This document shows, piece by piece, positions 1 to 17,801 of a stretch of 21,397 nt of DNA (its first letter is position 1; each line of letters starts with the position of its first letter). A model generated the notes under the pieces. It did no database searches and had not been told where the DNA came from. It saw only the letters and a program-made list of their open reading frames with translations. This DNA is from Lingula anatina (taxonomy: Eukaryota > Brachiopoda > Lingulata > Lingulida > Lingulidae): the NCBI RefSeq assembly GCF_001039355.2, contig NW_019775395.1, positions 341,893-363,289 of the forward strand. Direction: 5' to 3'. The translations under genes were made by a program, and so were the position numbers.

Positions 1-347
1 TGGTTTTCCACTTATCGTGTTATCGGTGCTGCCTATATGCAGAAAAAAGTGAAAAAACAGCATAAATTCCCTATAAGTGACCCCATCATGCTGATTTTCG
101 AACTTGACCTGCGTATTATGAATATTTATCAGTACTGAAAGTTTCAAGCCAAAAGGTAAAATGGTTTTCCACTTATCGTGTTATCGGTGCTGCCTATATG
201 CAGAAAAAAGTGAAAAAACAGCATAAATTCCCTATAAGTGACCCGATCATGCTGATTTTTGAACTTGACCTGCGTATTATGAATATTTATCAGTTCTGTA
301 AGTTTCAAACCAAAAGAAAAAACAGTTTTCCACTTATCGTGTTATCG
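1..347. repeat. 161-bp tandem repeat, about 2.15 copies, cut by window edge
   Basis: Unit 1 spans 1-161, unit 2 spans 162-322, and a partial third unit (TTTTCCACTTATCGTGTTATCG) runs to about 347. Units 1 and 2 differ at a handful of positions, so they are over 90% identical by eye. The array reaches position 1 and may continue to the left. It sits in the BLM intron after exon 21. A short open frame inside the unit has no recognisable product. Confidence 0.9.
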
Positions 348-392
348 TTAAAAGTGCACGGCGACGGCGACGACAGACGCAGATGATGGCTA

Positions 393-422
393 TATGTACA
401 GACACATCTGTGTCTGTACATA
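393..422. repeat. Perfect 14-bp inverted repeat with 2-nt centre
   Basis: TATGTACAGACACA is followed by TC and then its exact reverse complement. It can form a 14-bp hairpin or cruciform and lies directly after a GGCGACGGCGACGAC stretch. It is intronic in BLM. It could be the core of a small palindromic repeat family; no outer boundary is evident. Confidence 0.85.
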
Positions 423-566
423 AAAAAATTATTACAATCTATGTGTTTATGTGCCCAACACAAAACATTCCCTTGTAGGTTTATTATCTGAATCATAAAG
501 GGCATGACTTATCTAAATACTGTAATTTTCTCATAAAACAAATATATTTATTTATAACAATTTTAC

Positions 567-10870
<10,304 letters not shown>

Positions 10871-10904
10871 CACCAACCATGCTCCAGATTCACAATGCTC
10901 CTAA

Positions 10905-11037
10905 TGTAGCGATTTGGGGTGAGTGCAGAAAAATCACCAGCCAGACCAGGAATCGAACCCGGGACCCCTCGCTTACAGGGCGAGTGCTCTTTACCTACTG
11001 AGCTACCCGGCCGGTTCTACCTGCCCCTGGCACTACA
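10905..11037 (-). repeat. 3' LTR of the TRIM-like element (BLM side)
   Basis: 133 bp, TG...CA bounded, with imperfect internal symmetry at the tips (TGTAGCG...GGGG against CCCC...CACTACA). It differs from the other LTR at the AAAAATCACC/AAAAACCACC site and in the D-loop of the tRNA-like part. It lies 34 bp upstream of the BLM start codon, in BLM's orientation. Confidence 0.82.
10939..11012 (-). tRNA. tRNA-Thr(UGU)-like cloverleaf inside 3' LTR
   Basis: 74 nt fold as a full cloverleaf: acceptor GGCCGGG/TCTGGCT (four Watson-Crick and three G-U pairs), D stem GCTC/GAGC, anticodon stem CTCGC/GCGAG with loop CCTGTAA, T stem CCGGG/CCTGG with loop TTCGATT. The A box (TAGCTCAGTAGG) and B box (GGTTCGATTCC) match Pol III consensus. 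The anticodon position reads UGU, but position 33 is C instead of the near-universal U. It is therefore probably a promoter-bearing relic and not a decoding tRNA. Confidence 0.6.
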
Positions 11038-11096
11038 CTCCTCCCCCCCAAATGCCGAAAGACGCGAGCTCTATCTCGCAACACCGCTGCCACCAT
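11038..11096 (-). other. TRIM core: tRNA-Leu-like PBS and polypurine tract
   Basis: 59 bp between the LTRs. On the minus strand the PBS is at 11095-11082 (14 nt) and the polypurine tract at 11049-11038. Between them is the hairpin GCGAG-loop-CTCGC at 11064-11079. These are the minimal priming signals for reverse transcription supplied in trans by an autonomous LTR element. Confidence 0.72.
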
Positions 11097-11229
11097 TGTA
11101 GCGATTTGGGGTGAGTGCAGAAAAACCACCAGCCAGACCAGGAATCGAACCCGGGACCCCTCGCTTACAGGGCGAGTGCTCTTAACCTACTGAGCTACCC
11201 GGCCGGTTCTACCTGCCCCTGGCACTACA
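11097..11229 (-). repeat. 5' LTR of the TRIM-like element
   Basis: 133 bp, TG...CA bounded, identical to the other LTR except for two substitutions. Its right edge is followed directly by CTAA, the presumed target duplication. Confidence 0.82.
11131..11204 (-). tRNA. tRNA-Thr(UGU)-like cloverleaf inside 5' LTR
   Basis: Same fold as the copy at 10939-11012, with one D-loop base different (GGTTAAGAGC for GGTAAAGAGC). Both copies share C33, so this change predates the insertion and is probably fixed in the element family. Intact A and B boxes suggest Pol III could start near the LTR's 5' end. Confidence 0.6.
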
Positions 11230-11233
11230 CTAA

Positions 11234-12003
11234 ATTATATGTGGTATTTTATGTACGTAATAGTTTGCAAAACTATTTGGTCTATTATTTATCTATCAGT
11301 CGATGTGCACGCTGAACATCAAACTACTTTCTTCCGGTGGTGATAAGACTTAAATATGTATGGAATGTAGTAGGCGAAAACTAGCAATTAGAAATGCCAT
11401 CTAAGGAGCAATGACCACATACAGTACACACAGACGGAAAGGAAAGGGATGTGATGAGTAATTTAAACTTAAGCAAAAACTTATTAACACGCATTCATCA
11501 ACGTAAAAACGTATCCTTGGCTGTATTTACCTTCTCTATTTAATCCACTCACAAATCGCAATATCAACAATTGTCTATTTGATTCATCCGCTTGGCGCCT
11601 CTATGCAGATTCGGAAGCGTGAGAAAATTCAAAATATTATAAAAACTATAACATTAATAAATATTAGCAGTTGTTCTTATATATCCTTTTCCAATCCTTT
11701 CCTTTCTGTTTAAATAAATATGTATGCGAAACAGTCCTGTACACTGTTTGAGATATCGAAATTTTAAGTAAAAATGTTTTAGGAAGAATGCTCTTGCGGC
11801 AGTTTCGTATTATCGTAATAAGATAATGTTATCGTTAACTGCAATCGCACAGCGAAAAATTGAAATCTGTGACAAAAAAGGTTTTATGCATTCAACAAAA
11901 AGTTTCAAATAACAAAATAATCTGATAACTATACACTAAAAATTTGAAAACACTTGAGTTATAGAATACGCTTAGTGTCGCAAATTGAGTACCGACTTAC
12001 GAT
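11234..12003. promoter_or_regulatory. Head-to-head BLM / RPL36 intergenic region
   Basis: BLM (minus) and RPL36 (plus) start on either side of this region, so it should hold both promoters or one bidirectional promoter. The only motif I can point to is an ETS-like CTTCCGG near 11331. There is no convincing TATA box and no coding signal. Roles are inferred from gene orientation only. Confidence 0.4.
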
Positions 12004-12032
12004 CTCTTCACGCCATATTTGCTTGAGATCGG
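12004..12032 (+). promoter_or_regulatory. RPL36: Possible RPL36 non-coding first exon with TOP start
   Basis: The RPL36 start codon lies four bases after a splice acceptor (TTATTACAG), so an upstream untranslated exon must exist. A candidate starts CTCTTCACGCC (TOP-like pyrimidine start), contains GCCATATTTG (YY1-like), and ends at GG|GTAGGG. Ribosomal-protein genes commonly have such short TOP exons. The placement is a guess from motifs. Confidence 0.3.
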
Positions 12033-12507
12033 GTAGGGAAATTTAAACGTCTTTATAAATCCTCAATCATCGCCTTACAGGAAAACCATTTTCAATTTTT
12101 GAAAAGGCTGACGAAAATAATTAACATTTTCCCCTTTTGTCAAATTAGTCATTGGCTTCTGAATTATCAATGTCCAGAGTAAAAAGATGTTAAACACATA
12201 CTGCGCCTACTTAGGATAAGCATACCCGTTTTCATTAACGTTTCTACAGCATTTGGTGTTTCGAATATCAATGTAGATGTCATGCATGAATGTTGCTACA
12301 TTTTAAGAAGTAAAAAACCAATCAAAATGAAAACGGCGACATTAATATTCCAGGCTCCCAATACCACAACTAGTTCTTAACCAGTGTGAGGTTCCTTTAT
12401 AAATCTTCTTGCAGTTTGAGAATTGTGATAAATCCATTTAACATGTGATTGTAATGAATATAGAAGACTGCTTTATTTTTCTTTGTGCATTTTTCTATTA
12501 CAGCAAA

Positions 12508-13481
12508 ATGGCAATTCGATATGAGATGGCAGTGGGCCTTAATAAAGGCCACAAAGTCACCAAAAATGTGATGAAACCCAGACCTTCGAGGAGAATTGGG
12601 GTAAGTAATGGTGTTGTGTAAATCTCTATCTTAGGTGTATTCATTTTGATGGGTTTTGAAATGCACATCTGAACCCAGACCAAAATTGAGTTAAGTATTA
12701 GGTTCATATCATTGCGAGAATTCTTAAAATACTGAAGCAGTTACAGTACCACTGACCTACACATGTGGCTGGTATATCAAGATTCTTCACGTCACTACAT
12801 CAAACATACAAACTTGTCATTATATTTATACCATGTGATACATTTGTTGAGGTAATCGGCCTCTAGCATATTTTGTATTCACTTTTGTGCTTGAATCTAA
12901 ATGATACAAGTAAAATGAAAGTGAACATTACTTCAATTGCCAACTTGCCCCTGTTTCTAAATATCAGTTATTTTATTGCAGGTTCTGAACAAGCACATCA
13001 AGTTCATCAGAGACATTGTGCGCGAGGTGTCGGGATTTGCTCCATATGAAAGAAGGTGCATGGAATTGTTGAAGGTGTCCAAGGATAAGAGAGCTCTAAA
13101 GCTGGCAAAGAAAAGGGTACGTAGAGATGTTTAAGGGGGAACAGTGCAATGATCTAGTTGCTAAGTTGAATGTGGGGTAATTAGTACTTCTTTCCTCCCC
13201 CCTGTACTTTCTCTAAATGGGTTGTGGCATATTGTTACCTCAAATATTCTAATTTTGTATTATTTTAATGTTCCATTTCTGTGATTCAGTAGAAAAGCTT
13301 CAATAAAGTCCAGTTGTGAAATTTCTTTTAAATATTTTGAAAAGATTTATGCTCAGTATGTTTACTGTGTAACTTAGTGTTACATTTTCTTTTTTAGCTG
13401 GGCTCCCACAAACGTGCAAAGAGGAAGAGAGAAGAAATGCAAAAGATTATCCAGGCACAGAGAAAGGCTGCTCACAAGTAG
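12508..13481 (+). CDS. RPL36: 60S ribosomal protein L36 (eL36)
   Basis: Complete three-exon coding sequence: 12508-12600, 12982-13116 and 13398-13481, all phase 0, encoding 103 residues (human 105). The start [20 protein letters not shown] matches the eL36 N-terminus. The centre [18 protein letters not shown] of human reads here [18 protein letters not shown]. The C-terminus is the expected Lys/Arg-rich tail ([14 protein letters not shown] ... KAAHK). The product is a structural component of the cytoplasmic large ribosomal subunit that contacts rRNA. Acceptors and donors are canonical (GTAAGT, GTACGT). No snoRNA boxes were found in either coding-region intron. Confidence 0.98.
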
Positions 13482-13532
13482 ACCAACAAATCATGAACTG
13501 TCATATTCTGAGTCTTTTCTGTACACTTTTGA

Positions 13533-13548
13533 ATTAAACTGGATTAAA
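13533..13548 (+). terminator. RPL36: RPL36 poly(A) signals (ATTAAA twice)
   Basis: ATTAAA occurs at 13533-13538 and again at 13543-13548, about 50-65 bases after the stop codon. This gives the short 3' UTR typical of ribosomal-protein mRNAs. Confidence 0.6.
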
Positions 13549-13559
13549 ATAACTGGATG

Positions 13560-14299
13560 TACATACTGAAAAAGTCTTGTTTTTCTATTTTTAAGTATCT
13601 GGAATCAAAAGGATATTTTTATACTCTTAAATACATGTAGTCTAACTGAAAAGTAATGGTGTTGACATAACAAACTACTTTGATTTCAAGATTGGGCAAA
13701 CTCGAAGCTTGCTTAAGTAGAGCATTTTTTTTTGTCCAACCAGGTATAACCAAAAGTTCAACATGTTGAGAACCCATATTGTCGTGGTGAAGCAAGCATA
13801 AACAAATGCACGCGAAAAAAAATATGCAATGGTTGTAGAAAGATAAACTCAAGTTATGCACTCCAAAATATAATTGTAGATGTGCTTTTCCCTCTGCACA
13901 TAACTTGCAAAGCACACCCATATTTCAGACATCTTTAATCCACTAAATGTTTTGATTATCAGTCGTTCATTATTATAGAGCCCAACTGCTCTATGCATAA
14001 ATTAATATTGAAATTGAACTGTCTAGTTGGGCACATCAAAAAAGAAATAGAAATTCTTAACAATTGTGGCAGTTTGTCACTTGCACATAACCATATATTG
14101 CATGTAGTCATTTATTAATACAGACCACAGCATAACATAACATCAAGTACATAAATATAAGACTCCAATACTGTTACAGTAGCAATGATGGTACTTTAGT
14201 AGATTTTATATAAATCAGAAAAATACTACTCAGATAATGACACAAGAGACTTAAAATTTTTAAGTCGCAGAAAAAAACATTAGATATAACACAACTCCA
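13560..14299. other. Intergenic, no confident feature
   Basis: AT-rich. A plus-strand, frame-shifted Cys/Lys-rich patch near 13800-13920 (for example KLCTPKYNCRC) looks vaguely like cysteine-rich transposon-encoded proteins but is too short and broken to name. An 8-bp inverted repeat GCCCAACT/AGTTGGGC brackets 13980-14032. Confidence 0.4.
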
Positions 14300-14849
14300 T
14301 AAAATTTGTGCCAGTACAAATGTAACCCAAGAATGTGAACACCATTTGTTTTCTGTTTACAGACAATATACCACTCTCAAACTTTGAAAGACAAGAAAAG
14401 TTAGCAAATCTACTGCTACAAACAACATGACAATTTTTATACTGGCTAAGGTCTTATCATCATTCATAGAAGTGCTCCAGACGTGCTCTGTTCTGCTGAA
14501 GACACTTGAATTCTTTGGGCAAAGTTGTCAATGGCCTTGATGCAATCTTTTTGTATAGGTCCAATTTCCAGAGTGATTGCTGTTCTGGGATGGCGTGGGG
14601 GTTTGTGTACACCCATTCCTTCAAACACCCCCACAAATAAAAATCTGGGGGGTTAAGGTGGAGAGAATGAGGAGACCACTTAAGTGACAATAATTTTTGC
14701 CACTAGAATTAGTGACATTGTTTGTACCAGATATTTTGCTAACTTCTCTAGCTTTCATTAAAATATATGGGTTGTATATAATTTTTTTAAAACATAAAAA
14801 TAAATGGTGTTCACATTCTTGGGTTACATTTTTACTGGGACATCCAGTA
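14300..14849 (-). mobile_element. Internally deleted mariner-like element
   Basis: Inverted repeats of about 42 bp at 14311-14352 and 14797-14838 start CCAGTA and share TGTAACCCAAGAATGTGAAC. They differ at two positions. TA occurs at matching distances outside both repeats (14300-14301 and 14848-14849), as expected for TA-targeting elements. The terminal ~9 bases have diverged. The element is about 550 bp, so most of a transposase gene has been lost. Confidence 0.75.
14460..14690 (-). pseudogene. C-terminal transposase fragment (mariner/IS630 type)
   Basis: Open frame of 76 codons inside the inverted repeats. LNPPDFYLWGCLKEWVY resembles the SPDLxPxDFxLWG block that follows the second catalytic Asp in animal mariner/IS630-type transposases. 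The canonical SPD is altered to SLH, and the N-terminal DNA-binding and first catalytic parts are absent. It is therefore non-functional. Confidence 0.65.
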
Positions 14850-15695
14850 CATATATACAATTATTTATAAAATACACAAAATAAAACAGTTATTGCAATT
14901 GTATAAAATACACAAAATAAAACAGTTATTACAACTGAATGCTGTTAAAAGGATTGATATTTTTTTCACCACAAATGATGTCAACATAGCTTAAAATCTG
15001 TCAGCAGCACATGAGACAATCATGTTAATGAATTTGCTTTAAAAAATTCTAAATGAAAACAAAGTGTTTCATTAGTTATTGTCAGACAGTATAAAACAAT
15101 AGAGCTTTTTCATTAATGTGAAAGCAAATAAAATACATAAAAAATGCTTTTAATACAAAAAAATTTCTAGTCATAAAATATTTCAGCAAAGAGCCACATG
15201 TGTTCCAGTTTCCTAAAACAGAAACTAAACAAAGAACAGCATAAAAACTTTCTAACATCTCCCACACACGAGTTTTCTTTTGCCATTTCCAGCATAGGTA
15301 TTTGGATAGTTGGGGCAGGTTTCCAGTTTCCACAGAACACGGAGTGATACCTGAATTAAACTTTGCATCAAAAGGACCAAACTAAAAAATGCTTTAAAGA
15401 TGAATTTGTGAAAATAAAGCAAACTTTTTAAAAGTGCTGTCTTTGATTGTTAATTCTATGAAATTTGACTGCATTGCTGAGATATACACAAAAAACTTGA
15501 ACAAATACTTAACTTGTGCTCACATATAGGTACTAGTATAAAATTATTACATACGTAATACACCTCTTACACACAAAAGAAAATTAAAAATTACATATGT
15601 ACTAAGTACTCACTATAACTGTTACTATTTGTATCTTTATAAAAATCTCTTTTATACAACAAACATTACATTAAAATGCAGGGGGGGAAATGCTG
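14850..15695. other. Downstream of PTS; 36-bp tandem duplication, otherwise unassigned
   Basis: A 36-bp unit is duplicated at 14866-14901 and 14902-14937 (TATAAAATACACAAAATAAA...), with two differences. The PTS 3' UTR must occupy part of 15300-15695 on the minus strand, but I see no clear minus-strand AATAAA close to the stop. A minus-strand open stretch near 15082-15345 has no recognisable product. Confidence 0.45.
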
Positions 15696-16514
15696 TTAAC
15701 AACGATCTCCTCTATACACGACAATATTTTTTTCTGTTTCATGAATTTTGATTTCATGGAGTAGTCCAGGGGATGGCAATAACAAACTAAGTTGATCCCA
15801 AATGTACACTGCCAAATTTTCAGTGGTGCTAAAAAAATAATACAAAATTATAACACATCATTTATTAGGAGTGCATTTTTCAATTAATTAAAATATCAAA
15901 TCCAAATATATAACACATAAACTAGCAAATGTTCTTAAAAGTGCCTAATTGTGAATTTGTAATCTTTAAGGCTTATTCTGGAAATTGGTAAATAAATAGA
16001 AAAAGTCCAACCTACCTTACCACATCCTTAAAGAAAGGGACATCTTTATCAAGATTCTTATGGTCTAGATTATTCATAATGGCAAGCTGTAAAAAAAAAA
16101 AAAAAACAATAAAATAATATATGACAGCACATTACAGGATGAATAAGAAAATCCGCTCTTGTTCTGAAAATTATGTCAAGTTACATGGCCATACTCAGCA
16201 CAGTAGCCTGGGTATTGGTTTGATTCTTACTGTGTCTGTAATCAAAAGTACGTCCAACCCTCATGACATGCCTTCAAGATTAAAAAAAGATGCAGTCACC
16301 CGGGACAACCAAGGGAATACTTCAAATAACAGAGAGCACCACTGCGTTCATCTTTTTTTATTTAAACAACTGAGCACAACAATACAACATTCTTTCTTGG
16401 TATGAGTGGTATGAATGCTTTAAAGCTCAAGCTGTCAGGTCTGATGCTATAGCTTACCTGCATATACTTTTTTAAATCCGTTAAATTCATAACCATGCCA
16501 GTGACAGGGTCTAC
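15696..16514 (-). CDS. PTS: 6-pyruvoyl-tetrahydropterin synthase, C-terminal exons only
   Basis: Converts 7,8-dihydroneopterin triphosphate to 6-pyruvoyl-tetrahydropterin, the second step of tetrahydrobiopterin synthesis; a cytosolic homohexamer. Three exons join in phase: 16458-16514 ([19 protein letters not shown]), 16016-16086 ([19 protein letters not shown]) and 15696-15828 ([13 protein letters not shown] ... [12 protein letters not shown], stop TAA). Together they give 87 residues, matching roughly residues 64-144 of the 145-residue human enzyme. The Asp-His of LDHKNLD is the catalytic pair, and Glu of HETEKN is the pterin-anchoring residue. The zinc-binding His residues, the catalytic Cys and the start codon belong to 5' exons that I cannot find to the right. 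The donor at 16015 was chosen because only it restores the conserved VVSTTEN junction. Confidence 0.94.
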
Positions 16515-17131
16515 CTGAAAAAAATTGCTTATATAAAGTTATTCAATGCAATATTTTTGATATTTTACATTGAATTCCTAAAATCAAATAGCACATTCTA
16601 AAAGATTTCTGATAATGATTTTATATCATGCTAGCTATCAAAACAAAATTGTTCTAAAAAGTTGAACATTTTCCCAATCTTAAATTTGCATGCCTTTGAG
16701 GGGTTGCATAAGGTTATACTGCAGTGCTGTGTAACTAGCCTGAACCCATTTATTTTATTCACAGAAGGACAATAAAATTGCTTGAGCAACGTAGTATAGT
16801 CTATCACTTGGGTGCATGACTAGAATTATAGTGCTAGTCATGTGTCTGCATGAATGCCCTGGCAGAATTTTTTTCATTTTTCTTATTCAACCTCAAATCC
16901 TATTTACATGTTGCAAGGTAATTGTTTCCACAAATTTGATCAACCCTGAAATTGTGTTCCCACAGTTTTTCTCACATATGTTGTTGATATAAATATACCG
17001 AGTAACCTTGTGCTTAATATTGATAACAACAGTCACTGCATGCTTTTTGATAAAGAAAAAAATGTCATATGCATCAGATGGATCATTTAGTATTTTTTTT
17101 GTGAAATTTTACAGGGGAAAATCCATTTGTT

Positions 17132-17133
<2 letters not shown>
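16515..17133. other. PTS intron or gap side, nothing recognised
   Basis: AT-rich sequence with no exon-like match to the GHGHNY-containing PTS exon on the minus strand and none to BUD13 on the plus strand. No repeat or RNA gene was seen. Confidence 0.5.

Positions 17134-17212
<79 letters not shown>
17134..17212. repeat. (AT)n microsatellite, about 39 repeats
   Basis: An uninterrupted AT dinucleotide run of roughly 79 bp that merges directly into the left end of the Tc1-like element. The TA target dinucleotide and a C-to-T change at the element's first base may have seeded or extended it. Confidence 0.95.
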
Positions 17213-17215
<3 letters not shown>

Positions 17216-17742
17216 TTGACATTTAATATGGAATATTTTTTTCCAAATCATTTTTCATCAGTTTTTTTCCTATTTTGCTGACTGATAAATGAAAATAATG
17301 CTTAAAATTGGGTTTTAATAACTTTTAATTATCCTTTTGATGTCATTGTGTCTTCAGTTAATTAATGGAATTCGCCAGAGAAGCAAACAAAAACACATTG
17401 CCTATTCTATGTCATACGACAACAATTAAAAGTGATATTTTGGATCTCCATATTTTCCAAATTATTTTCTGTAAAANCAGACTTGACATTTAATATGGAA
17501 TATTTTTTTCCAAATCATTTTTCATCAGTTTTTTCCTATTTTGCTGACTGATAAATGAAAATAAGGATTAAAATTGTGTTTTAACAACTTTTAATTATCT
17601 CTTTGATGTCATTGTGACATCAGTTCGTTAATGGAATTCACCAGAGAAGCAAACAAAAACACATTGCCTATTCTATGTCATACGACAACAATTAAAAGAG
17701 ATATTTTGGATCTCCATATTTTCCAAATTATTTTCTGTAAAA
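17211..17742 (+). repeat. ~266-bp tandem duplication of the Tc1-like left end
   Basis: Copy 1 is 17211-17477 and copy 2 is 17478-17742. Both run from the terminal repeat to TTTTCTGTAAAA and are about 94-95% identical by eye. The single ambiguous base of the window, N at 17477, lies exactly at their junction. Either a real duplication or two haplotype or read ends placed side by side by the assembler would produce this. Confidence 0.88.
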
Positions 17743-17801
17743 GAGTAACAAGCCTCAAAAAGAACCCCCATGTCAGTGTCTAGTCACAGTAACGGTCGCT
17801 G

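Larger units (their letters stand above)
10905..11229 (-). mobile_element. TRIM-like miniature LTR retrotransposon with tRNA-bearing LTRs
   Basis: Two 133-bp direct repeats (10905-11037 and 11097-11229), each starting TGTAG and ending CTACA, flank a 59-bp core. CTAA occurs directly outside both ends (10901-10904 and 11230-11233), which fits a 4-bp target duplication of the whole unit. Read on the minus strand, the core starts one base after the 5' LTR with TGGTGGCAGCGGTG. This complements the 3' end, including CCA, of animal tRNA-Leu of the AAG/UAG type as I recall it. The core ends with GGGGGGGAGGAG, a polypurine tract touching the 3' LTR. The core also holds a GCGAG/CTCGC hairpin and has no coding capacity. 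The repeats differ at two of 133 positions, so insertion looks recent. A tandem SINE pair is the alternative, but it would not explain the TSD, PBS and PPT together. Confidence 0.8.

Noticed and set aside
198-386. 62-codon open frame in the 161-bp repeat
   Set aside because: It is a by-product of the repeat; the unit carries no recognisable protein.
10919-11315. Overlapping plus-strand open frames rich in Pro/Gly with NPGP-like words
   Set aside because: They are the antisense of the tRNA-like LTR sequences, not genes.
12601-13397. RPL36 introns checked for box C/D or H/ACA snoRNAs, which ribosomal-protein introns often host
   Set aside because: No C/D or H/ACA box pairs with suitable spacing or terminal stems were seen.
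13619-13921. 100-codon minus-strand open frame downstream of RPL36
   Set aside because: The translation looks like noise. The plus strand has a faint Cys-rich patch, but it is broken and too weak to name.
13980-14032. GCCCAACT/AGTTGGGC inverted repeat considered as a MITE
   Set aside because: Only 8 bp, no target duplication and no internal structure.
15082-15345. Minus-strand open stretch with an acceptor-like AG and a Cys-containing frame, considered as an alternative PTS last exon or a separate gene
   Set aside because: The PTS frame already ends at 15696 with the normal family C-terminus, and no product is recognisable.
16121-16405. 94-codon plus-strand open frame inside a PTS intron, with a GGTTTGATTC resembling a B box
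   Set aside because: No A box at the right distance, no cloverleaf pairing, and no protein motif.
17008-17226. Plus-strand open frame ending in Tyr-Ile repeats
   Set aside because: It is created by the AT microsatellite.
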